64,000 bases of DNA from Paraburkholderia tropica. GTDB lineage: Bacteria > Pseudomonadota > Gammaproteobacteria > Burkholderiales > Burkholderiaceae. Both the position numbers and the translations under genes were made by a program. The stretch lies in the NCBI RefSeq assembly GCF_914484835.1, contig NZ_CAJZAR010000030.1, forward strand, positions 1 to 64,000. The letters run 5' to 3'. This document shows, piece after piece, positions 1 through 8,777 of the stretch (the stretch's first letter is position 1; each line of letters starts with the position of its first letter). Under the pieces are notes generated by a model. It did not search any database, was not told the origin of the DNA, and worked only from the letters and a program-made list of their open reading frames with translations.

Positions 1-607
1 GCGCGGCCGGCGCAGCCTGCATCGCCTCGTCGACGACGTGCTCGGGCGCGCCGTTGCCGGACGCGGCAGCGGCGGTCGCCGACGGCAGGTTCGCCTCGAA
101 GGCGGCGTCGAGATCTTCTTCCGAGTCCATCGCCGGTGCGGGTGCGGGCGCCGCCGCGACCGGAGCCGGAGCCGCGACGGGCGCCGGCGCCGCTTCGACG
201 GCTGCGGGCAAGCCACGGCTTTCCGCGTAGAGACGCTCGAGCTTGGCGCACACGGCCGCTGCGGCCGCCGCGTCGGGCTCGGCGCTCGCGCGGTACGCAG
301 CGAGCTGGTCGGAGAGCACGTCCTTGGTTTCAAGGAACGTGTCGATCATGTCCTTGCGCAGTACGAGTTCGTTGTTGCGCGCGCGATCGAGCAGCGACTC
401 CAGGATGTGGGTCGTCTCGGTGAGCGCCGTGAAGCCGAACGTCGCCGCGCCACCCTTGATCGAGTGCGCCGCGCGGAAGATTGCCGCCAGATCTTCGGGA
501 TCGGGGCGGCCGACGTTCAGGTTCAGGAGAAGCTGCTCCATCTGCGCGAGCAGCTCGTCCGCCTCGTCGAAAAACGTCTGATAGAACTGAGTGATGTCGA
601 GAGTCAT
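1..607 (-). CDS. cheA: Chemotaxis histidine kinase CheA, N-terminal part (3' end lies outside the window)
   Basis: Only the first 202 codons are present; the gene continues past the left edge. It starts with MTLDITQFYQTFFDEADELL and has an HPt domain whose phosphorylatable histidine is His48, in the motif AHSIKGGAATFGF. An Ala/Pro-rich linker follows at about residues 135-190, as is usual between P1 and P2 in CheA. CheA phosphorylates CheY in the cytoplasm and couples chemoreceptors to the flagellar motor. It follows a cheY-type gene by 83 bp on the same strand, so motA-motB-cheY-cheA reads as one operon. The kinase, dimerisation and CheW-like domains cannot be judged from this window. Confidence 0.95.
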   Translation of the reverse strand, partial: MTLDITQFYQTFFDEADELLAQMEQLLLNLNVGRPDPEDLAAIFRAAHSIKGGAATFGFTALTETTHILESLLDRARNNELVLRKDMIDTFLETKDVLSDQLAAYRASAEPDAAAAAAVCAKLERLYAESRGLPAAVEAAPAPVAAPAPVAAAPAPAPAMDSEEDLDAAFEANLPSATAAAASGNGAPEHVVDEAMQAAPAA

Positions 608-690
608 TGCTCTTTCACCGCGATTAATGCGTGGGTAGCCGCTGCGTCTGCCGTTGGCAGTGCTGATCGACCGCCGCAGCGCGCCTCATG

Positions 691-1065
691 TCATGTATTC
701 GTTTCACCGAGGGCGCTCGCCAGATCGACGAGCAGCTCCGGGTCCACCGGTTTTTCGATCCAGCCGGTCGCGCCTGCCTCGCGAACGGCTGCCTTGAAGC
801 CTTCATCCGACTCCGTGGTCAAGACGAGGATCGGCGTTTCCTGGTACGACGGGTTGTCGCGCAAGCGCTTGATCAGGTCGAGCCCGCCCATGCGCGGCAT
901 GTACAGGTCGGTGAGCACGAGGTCGAAGCGCTGCGCGAGCGCATGCTCGAGACCGTCCTCGCCGTCGTTGGCCACCGTGACCTCGTAACCCGCCGAGCCG
1001 AACGCCGCACGCAGGATCTCCCGCATGGACGCCGAATCGTCGATCGCCAGAATATTTCTGATCAT
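691..1065 (-). CDS. CheY-type single-domain response regulator
   Basis: This 124-residue receiver-only protein begins MIRNILAIDDSASMREIL. The acidic pocket is seen in IDD, the phospho-acceptor aspartate in VLTDLYMPRMGG, the conserved Thr in LVLTTES and the Lys in WIEKPV. A longer in-frame extension upstream is possible but lacks homologous character, so the ATG at 1065 is chosen. It sits between motB and cheA. In related genomes a second cheY usually lies later in the same cluster, so this copy may not be the main motor-binding CheY. It could equally act as a phosphate sink or an accessory regulator. Confidence 0.9.
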   Translation of the reverse strand: MIRNILAIDDSASMREILRAAFGSAGYEVTVANDGEDGLEHALAQRFDLVLTDLYMPRMGGLDLIKRLRDNPSYQETPILVLTTESDEGFKAAVREAGATGWIEKPVDPELLVDLASALGETNT

Positions 1066-1123
1066 CCGTTCCTCGTTCGCGCTTGCCACGCCGCCGTTGT
1101 CCCGTTGTTGTTGTTCCGCGCCC

Positions 1124-2284
1124 TCACGGCGCCTCCGGTCTGGCGGGCAACGCAGGCGCCATCTCGGGAGCAATCGCGGGAGCCACCGCCGGTGCCGGCG
1201 GCGCGACCGCGGCCACCGGCGCGCGCCTCGTGGGCGTGGGCGACAGCAGCGGCGGCAGTTTCTGCGGCGCCTGCGCGGCGTCCGCCGGCGATCCGCCCGT
1301 CGTGCCCGCCGGACCGCCCGACATCAGCGAGCCTGCAGACAGCGCCTTGCCGGAGCCCGCCGCGTCGTCGGAGAGCGTGGTCGTGGTCGAGTCGTCGCGC
1401 ATCAGCGCGTCTTCCGACTTCTTGTTCAATACGATGATGCTGATGCGCCGGTTCTCGGGATCGAGCGGATCGGCCTTGTTCAGGTTCTGCGTCGACGCGA
1501 GACCCAGCACGCGCAGCACCTTCGCTTCGTCCATGCCGCCCGCGATCAGCTCGCGGCGCGACGCGTTCGCGCGGTCCGCCGACAGTTCCCAGTTGCTATA
1601 GCCCTTCTCGCCGCCCGCGTACGGCACGGCGTCGGTGTGGCCTTGCACGACGATGCGGTTGGGCACGTCGTTGAGCGTCTTGCCGATCGCCTGCAGGATG
1701 TCGCGCATGTACGGCTCGACCACGTCGCGCGCCGTCGCGAACATCGGCCGCTTCTGCGAGTCGACGATCTCGATGCGCAAGCCCTGCAGCGTCGAATCGA
1801 TGCGGATCTGCTGCTTGAACTGGCGCAGCACCGGATTCGCCTCGATCGCCGCCATCAGCTTCACCTGCAGATCGTGCAGGCGCACCTGTTCCTGGCGTTC
1901 GAGCGAGCCTTGCTGCGTCTTCGAGGCTTCGTCGTCGTTGTGCTTGACCGTGCTGCGGTCGGTGCGCGAGCTCATGCCGTCGCTGCGGCGCGTGACGCCG
2001 TCGTCCTGCGAGGAGATGTCGCGGCCGCCGCCCTTCACGATCGACGAATCTTCGGCGCTGCGGTCGCCGCCCCAGAGCGTGACCTTGAGCGGCTCGTTGA
2101 AGTAGTCGGCAATGCCCTTCAACGTCACCGTCGAGGCCGAGCTGAGCAGCCACATCAGCAGGAAGAACGCCATCATCGCGGTCATGAAGTCCGCGTAGGC
2201 CAGCTTCCATGCGCCGCCGTGATGGCCGCCCTTTTTCGGGGCGACGCGCTTCACGACGATGGCGCGATCCTTGTTGTTGCTCAT
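1124..2284 (-). CDS. motB: Flagellar motor stator protein MotB
   Basis: MotB anchors the stator to peptidoglycan and carries the proton-accepting aspartate. The 386-residue protein has a basic N-terminus, one membrane segment at about residues 29-50 with YADFMTAM (the likely proton-binding Asp), and a C-terminal OmpA-like domain with the motif VVQGHTDAVPY followed by NWELSADRANA. The tail after about residue 290 is rich in Ala and Pro and makes the protein longer than E. coli MotB (308). The ATG at 2284 lies 13 bp after motA and is preferred over upstream codons because it begins the conserved MSNNKDRAIVVKR segment. Confidence 0.95.
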   Translation of the reverse strand: MSNNKDRAIVVKRVAPKKGGHHGGAWKLAYADFMTAMMAFFLLMWLLSSASTVTLKGIADYFNEPLKVTLWGGDRSAEDSSIVKGGGRDISSQDDGVTRRSDGMSSRTDRSTVKHNDDEASKTQQGSLERQEQVRLHDLQVKLMAAIEANPVLRQFKQQIRIDSTLQGLRIEIVDSQKRPMFATARDVVEPYMRDILQAIGKTLNDVPNRIVVQGHTDAVPYAGGEKGYSNWELSADRANASRRELIAGGMDEAKVLRVLGLASTQNLNKADPLDPENRRISIIVLNKKSEDALMRDDSTTTTLSDDAAGSGKALSAGSLMSGGPAGTTGGSPADAAQAPQKLPPLLSPTPTRRAPVAAVAPPAPAVAPAIAPEMAPALPARPEAP

Positions 2285-2297
2285 CGGGCCGCCCGCC

Positions 2298-3158
2298 TTA
2301 TTTCGCCTTGACGCGGCGCACGTGTTCTTCCAGTTCGGAGAACGACGGGCGCTCGGTCGAGAACAGCACCTTGCGGCCGAATTCCACGGCGATCGCCGGC
2401 GCATAGCCGTTCAGGCTCGCGAGGATCGTCACCTTGATGCACTGGAACATCTTGGTCGACTCGGTCACGCGCTGCTCGGCGAGCGAGGCGAGCGGGCCGA
2501 TCAGACCGTACGAAAGCAGAATGCCGAGGAAGGTGCCGACCAGCGCCTGGGCGATCATCTCGCCGAGCACCGCGGGCGGCTTGTCGGCCGACGCCATGGT
2601 GTGCACCACGCCCATCACCGCGGCCACGATACCGAACGCCGGCATCGCGTCGCCCACCTTCGAGAGCGCGTGCGCGGGCGCTTCGCCTTCGGCGTGATGG
2701 GTTTCGATTTCCTCGTCCATCAGGCTTTCGATTTCGAAGGCGTTCATGTTGCCGCCCACCATCAGACGCAGGTAGTCGCTCAGGAATTCGACGACGTGCT
2801 TGTCGGCCAGGATCTTCGGGTACTGCGTGAAGATCGGGCTTTTCTGCGGATCGTCGATATCCGCTTCGAGCGTGAGCGTCCCTTCCTTACGCGCCTTGGC
2901 GAGCAGGACATAGAGCAGCGCGAGCAGCTCCATGTAGACGTCCTTGTTGTATTTCGCGCCCTTGAACAGCGTCGGAAGGACGCCGAGCGTGGCCTTGATC
3001 GTCTTGATGCCGTTGCCGAGGATGAACGCGCCGACGCCCGCACCGGCGATCATCAGCACTTCCACGGGCTGCATGAGCGCGCCGAGATGGCCGCCCTCCA
3101 TCGCATAGCCGCCGAAGACCGACAACAACGTCACGAGTGTTCCCACGATAATCAGCAC
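2298..3158 (-). CDS. motA: Flagellar motor stator protein MotA
   Basis: MotA forms the proton channel with MotB and transmits torque to FliG. The 286-residue sequence opens with the first membrane helix (MLIIVGTLVTLLSVFGGYAM), followed by a second helix around VLMIAGAGVGAFILG. The long cytoplasmic loop ends in two further hydrophobic segments, at ALSKVGDAMPAFGIVAAVMG and LVGTFLGILLSYGLIGPL. Length and layout match the family. It is the first gene of motA-motB-cheY-cheA, and a sigma-28 promoter is readable 62-88 bp upstream. Confidence 0.96.
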   Translation of the reverse strand: MLIIVGTLVTLLSVFGGYAMEGGHLGALMQPVEVLMIAGAGVGAFILGNGIKTIKATLGVLPTLFKGAKYNKDVYMELLALLYVLLAKARKEGTLTLEADIDDPQKSPIFTQYPKILADKHVVEFLSDYLRLMVGGNMNAFEIESLMDEEIETHHAEGEAPAHALSKVGDAMPAFGIVAAVMGVVHTMASADKPPAVLGEMIAQALVGTFLGILLSYGLIGPLASLAEQRVTESTKMFQCIKVTILASLNGYAPAIAVEFGRKVLFSTERPSFSELEEHVRRVKAK

Positions 3159-3219
3159 TGCCGGATCCTCACTGGAAGAATGCGTGGCGAGCCGTCATTG
3201 GCCCGCTCCCTTAGTTGGG

Positions 3220-3246
3220 TTTACGGCACGGGTGCGAAAAACTTTG
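3220..3246 (-). promoter_or_regulatory. Sigma-28 (FliA) promoter of motAB-cheYA
   Basis: On the minus strand the sequence reads CAAAGTTT, 11 nt, GCCGTAAA. The enterobacterial FliA consensus is TAAAGTTT-N11-GCCGATAA, so 13 of 16 positions match with exact spacing. It lies 62 bp before the motA start codon, in the 280-bp gap after flhC. This makes motAB-cheYA a late flagellar operon separate from flhDC. The match is seen directly; activity is inferred. Confidence 0.8.
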
Positions 3247-3438
3247 GGATTGGATGGGTGCGCGGCCCTCGCGCACGCAAACGTTGGAGGGCCGGACCGC
3301 CAGCCCGCGCCAGGCGGTGCGGGCGGCTTCGGGCAAGACAGCGGCGAGATGAGCGACGATGACGGGGGATGCGCACAGCGGCAATCTGTCGCCGTTTCCG
3401 GGTGCGCGGTGTTTACCCCGAGCATGCGCGCGCCGGGC

Positions 3439-4167
3439 TCAGGAAGCGTGCGCCGCCACGCTGTTGCGGCGCGTGCGCCCCGCGCGCGAGGGCGGCTGGC
3501 ACAGCCCGCAGACGAAGCCGCGCTGCGGATCGTGCGCATGCGCGACGAAGCGGCCGCCGCAGCGCGTGCACGACGTCATCTGCAACAGGCCGGAGGCGAA
3601 GTAGCGCACCAGCGTCCAGGCGCGCGTGAGGCTCAGCGCGGGCTCCTCTTCGTGCAGGCGCATGTGTTCGAGATAGAGCCGGTAGCTTTTCACGATCGCG
3701 CGCACGGTGTCGCAGCGCCCCTGTCCGCTCATGAACAGGAAGGTGTTGTAAAAAAGCGAGGAGTGCACGTTCGGCTGCCACGTCATGAACCAGTCGGTCG
3801 AGAACGGCAGCATGCCCTTGGGCGGCGATTCGCCCTTCACTTCCTTGTACAGACGGATCAGGCGGTCGCGCGACAGCGAGGTTTCCGCTTCGAGCATCTG
3901 CAGACGTGCCCCGAGTTCGATCATCTCGATCGCGAGCGCGATCTCCTTGACCTCGAGCACCACGCTGCGCGACGGGCCGCGGGTCGCGCTTTTCGTCGCG
4001 CCTTTCTTCGCTGCGGGCTTCGTCGCGCTGTCCGGCTGGATAGCGTTCTGCGTGCCGCTGTGGGTGTCGCTCTCGTCCGCGGAACCGGCCGCGGGATTCA
4101 GCAGCGCGCCGGGCGCAGCCTGAGAGACTGCGCCTGCCGCGGCATGCGTCGCCGGTAGTGTCGCCAT
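3439..4167 (-). CDS. flhC: Flagellar transcriptional activator FlhC
   Basis: FlhC with FlhD forms the master activator of early flagellar genes. The C-terminal part has the zinc-binding pattern C-X2-C-X16-C-X2-C (CTRC to CGLC), exactly the FlhC arrangement, after conserved segments such as [20 protein letters not shown]. The 242-residue prediction has about 60 extra N-terminal residues, rich in Ala, Thr and Lys, relative to the roughly 190-residue enteric protein. The conserved region starts near [20 protein letters not shown], and no good internal ATG precedes it. It lies 76 bp downstream of flhD on the same strand, so it is co-transcribed. Confidence 0.94.
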   Translation of the reverse strand: MATLPATHAAAGAVSQAAPGALLNPAAGSADESDTHSGTQNAIQPDSATKPAAKKGATKSATRGPSRSVVLEVKEIALAIEMIELGARLQMLEAETSLSRDRLIRLYKEVKGESPPKGMLPFSTDWFMTWQPNVHSSLFYNTFLFMSGQGRCDTVRAIVKSYRLYLEHMRLHEEEPALSLTRAWTLVRYFASGLLQMTSCTRCGGRFVAHAHDPQRGFVCGLCQPPSRAGRTRRNSVAAHAS

Positions 4168-4243
4168 AGACCCCCGAATGGATCACGCGTGGATCCGTGA
4201 TGGACGCGGCGCCTGGGGGCCGCGAGGTGAGCCGGGCGGCGGG

Positions 4244-4561
4244 TCAGTTGACCTGCTCGACGCCCTGGCCGGCCATCAGGATGGCGGAATGGGTTTGCGC
4301 GGCCTTGCCCTTGTCGGCGAGCGCGCCGAGGATGGCGTGGTCGTCGAAACGGAAGCGGCACAGCAGCTGATTCGATGCGGCAAGCCGCACCGTCTGCGCG
4401 AAGGTCAGATTGGCCAGCACGTCGGCCAGCTGCTCCGAGATGCCCATACGGAACATGCCCGTCGGCCGGTCTTCGCGCAGCAGTCGTTGCGCGAGCAACA
4501 GGTACGACAGATTCACTTCCTTGATCTCGCTGAGCATGTCGCTTGGCGTCGTCGCGCTCAT
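4244..4561 (-). CDS. flhD: Flagellar transcriptional regulator FlhD
   Basis: The 105-residue partner of FlhC begins MSATTPSDMLSEIKEVNLSY. The dimer-forming helical core is recognisable in YLLLAQRLLREDRPTGMFRM and FAQTVRLAASNQLLCRFRF. An upstream in-frame ATG at 4747 would add 62 residues with no family character, so the ATG at 4561 is chosen. The gene is the first of flhDC, and its regulatory region is the gap to the divergent glycosyltransferase. Confidence 0.94.
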   Translation of the reverse strand: MSATTPSDMLSEIKEVNLSYLLLAQRLLREDRPTGMFRMGISEQLADVLANLTFAQTVRLAASNQLLCRFRFDDHAILGALADKGKAAQTHSAILMAGQGVEQVN

Positions 4562-5173
4562 GGATACCCCCGAATTCGAAACGTAGCGGCTGGTCAGGCC
4601 TGTTGCGGAAACGTTTGCTCGTTCGACGCAGCGCGGACAGCGCAAAAGCGAGGCGAACGGCCCGTTTAGTGGTCGTCCCCGCATTGTGGCTAGGGTGGCC
4701 CCAAATGGAAATCGGAAGGATGCCGCGACGCAATGCGAGAAAAACACCGCACGTTGTGTAGGTGTTTTTCTGACAAAGGCTAGAAAAGGGAGAGAGGAAG
4801 GGCAACTAACGATGTTATTGGCATAACAGCCCGAATCCTCTGGAGATTATAAAAGCGAATTCATTGACGCGTAACAGAGATGTGCACGGTCATTCGCCTT
4901 TATTTCACAGGGACGGAACCTATTCATTTATTCGGGCACGCGGATTGCTCAATCGCCGCGCGACGCGCGTCACGCTTTGCAACGCGTCCTTACAGCGGGT
5001 GTTTCCCGCTGTAACAACATTAAGTGATTGAAAAACAACTCGTCACGTATCCTCAAATCTTCATAATCGGACTCAGGGATAACCCGAAACCGCAGTGAAC
5101 CACTGTGTGACCCACCGCAGTGACCGCGTTGTCAGACGCCTTTCACGCGGTCTTTGCCAAGGAGATCAGACCT
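4562..5173. other. 612-bp divergent intergenic region, flhDC promoter and glycosyltransferase leader
   Basis: No convincing gene is present. The central part (4790-5060) is clearly more AT-rich than its surroundings, as expected for the control region of a flagellar master operon. It holds one perfect 10-bp inverted repeat at 4990-5014 (listed separately). I could not identify a sigma-70 promoter or a CRP-like site with confidence. Confidence 0.6.
4990..5014. repeat. Perfect 10-bp inverted repeat between flhD and the glycosyltransferase
   Basis: TTACAGCGGG and CCCGCTGTAA are perfect complements separated by TGTTT. No T-run follows on either strand, so it is more likely an operator or an mRNA leader hairpin than an intrinsic terminator. 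It lies 160 bp before the glycosyltransferase start and 429 bp before the flhD start. Confidence 0.6.
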
Positions 5174-6241
5174 ATGCGAATCGCCCAAATTGCGCCACTT
5201 TACGAAGCCGTTCCGCCGAAACTCTACGGCGGCACCGAGCGTGTCGTGTCCTATCTGACCGAAGCGCTCGTGGATCTCGGCCACGACGTGACGCTGTTCG
5301 CCAGCGGCGATTCGGTCACCTCGGCCCAGCTCGAATCCGCCTGGCCGCGCGCGCTGCGGCTCGACCCGACCGTGCGCGACGCGCTCGCGCCGCACATCGT
5401 GCTGCTCGAACGCGTGCGCCGCATGGCCCACGAGTTCGACGTGCTGCATTTCCACCTCGACTATCTGCCGTTCCCGCTGTTCTCGACGCTCGACACGCCG
5501 TTCGTCACGACGCTGCACGGCCGTCTCGACCTGCCGGAACTGCAGCCGGTGTTCGACTCGTTCCCGGAAGCGCCGGTGATTTCCATTTCGGATTCGCAGC
5601 GCCAGCCGCTGCATCAGGCGAACTGGCTGAACACGATCTATCACGGCCTGCCGAAGGACCTGCTCACGCCGCGCACCGACAAGAAGCCCGAGTACCTCGC
5701 GTTCCTCGGCCGCATCTGCCCGGAAAAGCGCGTGGACACGGCGATCAAGATTGCGGCGCTGTCCGGCCTGCCGCTGAAAATCGCCGCCAAGGTCGACAAG
5801 GTCGACCAGGAATACTTCAAGACCGAGATCGAGCCGCTGCTGTCGCAGGCGCACGTGGAGTTCGTCGGTGAAATCAACGAGGCGCAGAAGCCCGAGTTCC
5901 TGTCGGGCGCCAAGGCGCTGCTGTTCCCGATCGACTGGTCGGAGCCGTTCGGCCTCGTGATGATCGAGGCGATGGCCTGCGGCACGCCGGTGGTCGCCTT
6001 CAACCGCGGCTCGGTGCCCGAAGTGATCGAGCCGGGCGTGACGGGCTATATCTGCGAGGACGTGCAGGGTGCGGTGGCGGCGCTGCAGAACATCGATTCG
6101 CTCTCGCGCGAAGCCATTCGCGCGCAATTCGAGCATCGTTTCACTTCGCACATCATGGCCAGTAATTATCTCGAAAGCTATTCGACGCTGATCGAAGCGG
6201 CTCGCCGTCCGGTGCTGCGCCGTGTCGCCGCGGGCGGCTAA
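5174..6241 (+). CDS. Glycosyltransferase family 4 protein
   Basis: A 355-residue GT-B retaining glycosyltransferase. The N-terminal lobe begins MRIAQIAPLYEAVPPKLYGG with the GGTERVV glycine motif. The C-terminal lobe has LAFLGRICPEKRVDTAI and the family-4 EX7E region EPFGLVMIEAMACGTPVVAF at about residue 256. The ATG at 5174 has a good ribosome-binding site (AAGGAG, 9 nt upstream) and is preferred over the codon at 5120. The donor and acceptor cannot be read from sequence. A transferase of this type beside flhDC is familiar in Burkholderia, so a role in envelope or filament glycans is possible but unproven. Confidence 0.88.
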   Translation: MRIAQIAPLYEAVPPKLYGGTERVVSYLTEALVDLGHDVTLFASGDSVTSAQLESAWPRALRLDPTVRDALAPHIVLLERVRRMAHEFDVLHFHLDYLPFPLFSTLDTPFVTTLHGRLDLPELQPVFDSFPEAPVISISDSQRQPLHQANWLNTIYHGLPKDLLTPRTDKKPEYLAFLGRICPEKRVDTAIKIAALSGLPLKIAAKVDKVDQEYFKTEIEPLLSQAHVEFVGEINEAQKPEFLSGAKALLFPIDWSEPFGLVMIEAMACGTPVVAFNRGSVPEVIEPGVTGYICEDVQGAVAALQNIDSLSREAIRAQFEHRFTSHIMASNYLESYSTLIEAARRPVLRRVAAGG

Positions 6242-6381
6242 TCAGGCTGCATGCCTTTTTCTGGGATAAATGACTGGAAACCAGAAGAAAACGCAAAGTG
6301 AATCGTTTGCGCCAGCTGTAATTGCGCAATGCATGAACGATCGGTAGCGCACATTAGCACCGATTTAGCGCATGTCACAAA

Positions 6382-6414
6382 AAAGAGCCGCATGATCCAT
6401 GCGGCTCTTTTTAT
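6382..6414. terminator. Bidirectional intrinsic terminator between the glycosyltransferase and the H-NS-like gene
   Basis: A perfect 13-bp stem (AAAGAGCCGCATG / CATGCGGCTCTTT) closes a 3-nt ATC loop. The + strand has a run of T after it, and the minus strand has the complementary A-run (TTTTTTGTGAC). It sits between two convergent genes and can stop transcription from both. Confidence 0.85.
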
Positions 6415-6534
6415 TGGATAAGCAATCTGCAAATGCGAGTGAATGCGCGCGAATGTGAGTGAATGCGAACGTCTGCGCGCTAATGCGGCGCACGAATGCA
6501 GACGAGCGCGCCGCGTGGCCGGACGCCCCGACGC

Positions 6535-6831
6535 TCAGGCAATCAGATAGCGTTCGCGATTCTTGCCGGCGATCCATTTCGGCGGCTTGCCGCGCCCGCT
6601 CCACGTGGCGCCGGTCTTGGGGTCCTGATAGCGCGCGGGCAGCGGCGCCTTCTTGGGCGGGCGTCCGCGACGCGCAGCCACGGCAAAGCCGAGGTCCTGC
6701 GCCGACAAACCGTATTCCGCGATCTTCTCGCGAATCATGGTGATCACGTCGGAGATTTCGGTGCGCCGCGCCTCGTCGGCCTGTTCCTGGAGACGCGCGA
6801 TCTGGGCTTTGAGTTCTGAATATTGCGACAT
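6535..6831 (-). CDS. H-NS family nucleoid-associated protein
   Basis: A 98-residue H-NS/BprA-type DNA-binding protein. The N-terminal half (MSQYSELKAQIARLQEQADE) is a predicted coiled-coil oligomerisation region. The C-terminus has the H-NS DNA-binding signature: a basic RRGRPPKK linker, then TGATWSGRGKPPKW. Such proteins silence AT-rich and horizontally acquired DNA. The start at 6831 has a strong GGGAGG ribosome-binding site and is preferred over a GTG or ATG eight codons upstream. Several H-NS paralogues are usual in this family, so the individual role is unknown. Confidence 0.9.
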   Translation of the reverse strand: MSQYSELKAQIARLQEQADEARRTEISDVITMIREKIAEYGLSAQDLGFAVAARRGRPPKKAPLPARYQDPKTGATWSGRGKPPKWIAGKNRERYLIA

Positions 6832-7116
6832 TTTTCCTCCCCCCTTCTTTGTCAATGTAACCGACTCGAACGGAGATTAGACGCAATGCAGCGAATTAGC
6901 AATCGCTATTAATACTGTTTTATGCCGTTATTCGGATAAATAGCTATTCGGCAGAGGCGATGAAATTCGGAACGCATCCGTCGCAATAATGAGAACAATT
7001 ACATCAGAATTGACAATCCTTGACACCCACTCTTTACGCGACTGCCTAGAATCTGGCATTTCCTGGAGCCGGTGCATTAAGCGGCCCCATCAAATGACTT
7101 ATTGAGGCGTCACACA

Positions 7117-7833
7117 ATGCACTTATCCAAACGGCTTTTCGCCGAGATGTTCGGCACGTTCTGGCTCGTACTCGGCGGTTGCGGCAGCGCAGTGCTCGCC
7201 GCCAGCTTCGCCGGCCCGGAGCACGGGCTCGGCATCGGCTTCATGGGCGTCGCGCTCGCATTCGGCCTCACCGTCCTGACCATGGCCTACGCCATCGGCC
7301 ATATCTCGGGCTGCCACCTGAACCCGGCGGTCAGCGTCGGCCTCACGGTCGCGGGCCGCTTCCCGGTGCGCGACCTCGTGCCGTATATCGTCGCGCAAGT
7401 CATCGGCGCCATCATCGGCGCGGCGGTGCTCGCGTGCATCGCCACGGGCAAGCCGGGCTTCGACCTCGTCGCGAGCGGCTTCGCCACCAACGGCTATGGC
7501 GACCATTCGCCGGGCCACTACACGCTCGTCGCCGCCTTCGTCTGCGAAGTCGTGATGACCGCGTTCTTCCTGTTCGTGATTCTCGGCGCCACCGACAAGC
7601 GCGCGCCCGCCGGCTTCGCGCCCATCGCAATCGGCTTCTGCCTCACGCTCATTCACCTGATCTCGATTCCCGTCACCAACACGTCGGTGAACCCGGCGCG
7701 CTCGACCGGCCCGGCACTCTTCGTGGGCGGCGAAGCCGTCTCGCAGCTCTGGCTGTTCTGGGTCGCGCCGATCATCGGCGCGGTGATCGCGGGCGTGGTT
7801 TATCCGATGATCGCGGGCCGCCGCGAAGCCTGA
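7117..7833 (+). CDS. aqpZ: Aquaporin Z, water channel
   Basis: A 238-residue major intrinsic protein of the inner membrane that lets water cross. Both NPA boxes are present, at residues 69-71 (HLNPAVSVG) and 192-194 ([13 protein letters not shown]), with six hydrophobic segments between and around them. Length and the [22 protein letters not shown]-terminus match AqpZ rather than the longer glycerol facilitators. The start at 7117 has GAGG ten bases upstream. It is monocistronic, with its own terminator at 7882-7908. Confidence 0.95.
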   Translation: MHLSKRLFAEMFGTFWLVLGGCGSAVLAASFAGPEHGLGIGFMGVALAFGLTVLTMAYAIGHISGCHLNPAVSVGLTVAGRFPVRDLVPYIVAQVIGAIIGAAVLACIATGKPGFDLVASGFATNGYGDHSPGHYTLVAAFVCEVVMTAFFLFVILGATDKRAPAGFAPIAIGFCLTLIHLISIPVTNTSVNPARSTGPALFVGGEAVSQLWLFWVAPIIGAVIAGVVYPMIAGRREA

Positions 7834-7881
7834 TCGAACACGGCAACAGCAGGTGCGGGCCACGCCCGCATCGCGACGGTC

Positions 7882-7908
7882 ACGGGCGCTGCGGCGCCCG
7901 TTTTCGTT
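7882..7908 (+). terminator. Intrinsic terminator after aqpZ
   Basis: ACGGGCGC and GCGCCCGT form an 8-bp stem with a TGCG loop, followed by TTTTCGTT on the + strand. It begins 49 bp after the aqpZ stop. Confidence 0.75.
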
Positions 7909-7959
7909 GGCTCGGCTAGAATCGGGCGACCCGTTCACCCCGACATCAAGGCGCCCGGC

Positions 7960-8670
7960 ATGACGCATTCACGATATTCGGCGCTGGCGCCTCGCGCGAA
8001 CCGCCTTCCGATCCCGTTCGCGAAACGTGCTGCGATGTGCGCCGCCCTGGCTGTGGCCGCGCTGGTGGGTACGCCTGTGGGTGCGAGCGCCGCACAGGCA
8101 AAAACCAGCCACGATGTCGAAACGCTGATCTTCGTGCGTCATGGCGAGAAGCCCGATGCGGGGCTCGGCCAGCTCAACTGCAAGGGATTGAATCGCGCGC
8201 TCGCGCTGCCTGCGGTGATCGCCGCGAAATACGGCAAGCCCGACGCCGTGTTCGCGCCCGATCCGGGCGAGCAAAAAGACGACCGCGGCCACGCCTATTA
8301 CTATGTGCGCCCGCTCGCGACCGTCGAACCGACCGCCATCCAGTTCGGCTTGCCGATTCAAACGCCCTACGGTCATTCGAGCACCGACGCGCTCGAAAAA
8401 ACGCTGCTCGATCCGACGTGGAACAAGCGCACGGTATTGATCGGCTGGGAGCATCGCGAGATCGAATCGCTCGTGCGCAAGATCGTCACCGAGCACGGCG
8501 GTACGGCGTCCGACGTGCCGAAATGGAAGAGCGCCGATTTCGACAGCATCTACGTGGTGCGTATCGACTGGAGCGGAGAGACGCCGCGCGCGAGTTTCGC
8601 GCACGATCGCGAAGGTCTCGACGGCCGCGCGGACGACTGTCCGTGCGCGGCGCTGCCTTCGGCGCAATAG
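7960..8670 (+). CDS. Secreted histidine phosphatase family protein
   Basis: A 236-residue protein with a probable Sec signal peptide (hydrophobic MCAALAVAALVGTPVGASAA, cleavage near ASA-AQA). The phosphoglycerate-mutase-like motif FVRHGEKP carries the catalytic His61. A second histidine in WEHREIESL may complete the phosphate pocket. The substrate is unknown. An internal ATG at 8035 would give a more typical signal-peptide length than the 25-residue N-extension. It stands alone between aqpZ and a convergent HAD phosphatase. Confidence 0.78.
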   Translation: MTHSRYSALAPRANRLPIPFAKRAAMCAALAVAALVGTPVGASAAQAKTSHDVETLIFVRHGEKPDAGLGQLNCKGLNRALALPAVIAAKYGKPDAVFAPDPGEQKDDRGHAYYYVRPLATVEPTAIQFGLPIQTPYGHSSTDALEKTLLDPTWNKRTVLIGWEHREIESLVRKIVTEHGGTASDVPKWKSADFDSIYVVRIDWSGETPRASFAHDREGLDGRADDCPCAALPSAQ

Positions 8671-8777
8671 GATGTCAGCGAGCCAGGTGAGCGAGCGCCG
8701 CGCATTCCACGCGGCGCTTGACCGGCACACAAGCCGCCCGAATCCCTAACAAATACCGCTTAAAAATACCGCCGGAA

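Noticed and set aside
7010..7052. Sigma-70 promoter for aqpZ (TTGACA at 7010 and 7020 with TAGAAT at 7047)
   Set aside because: The spacing is 21 nt or more to the -10, outside the usual range, so I did not annotate it.
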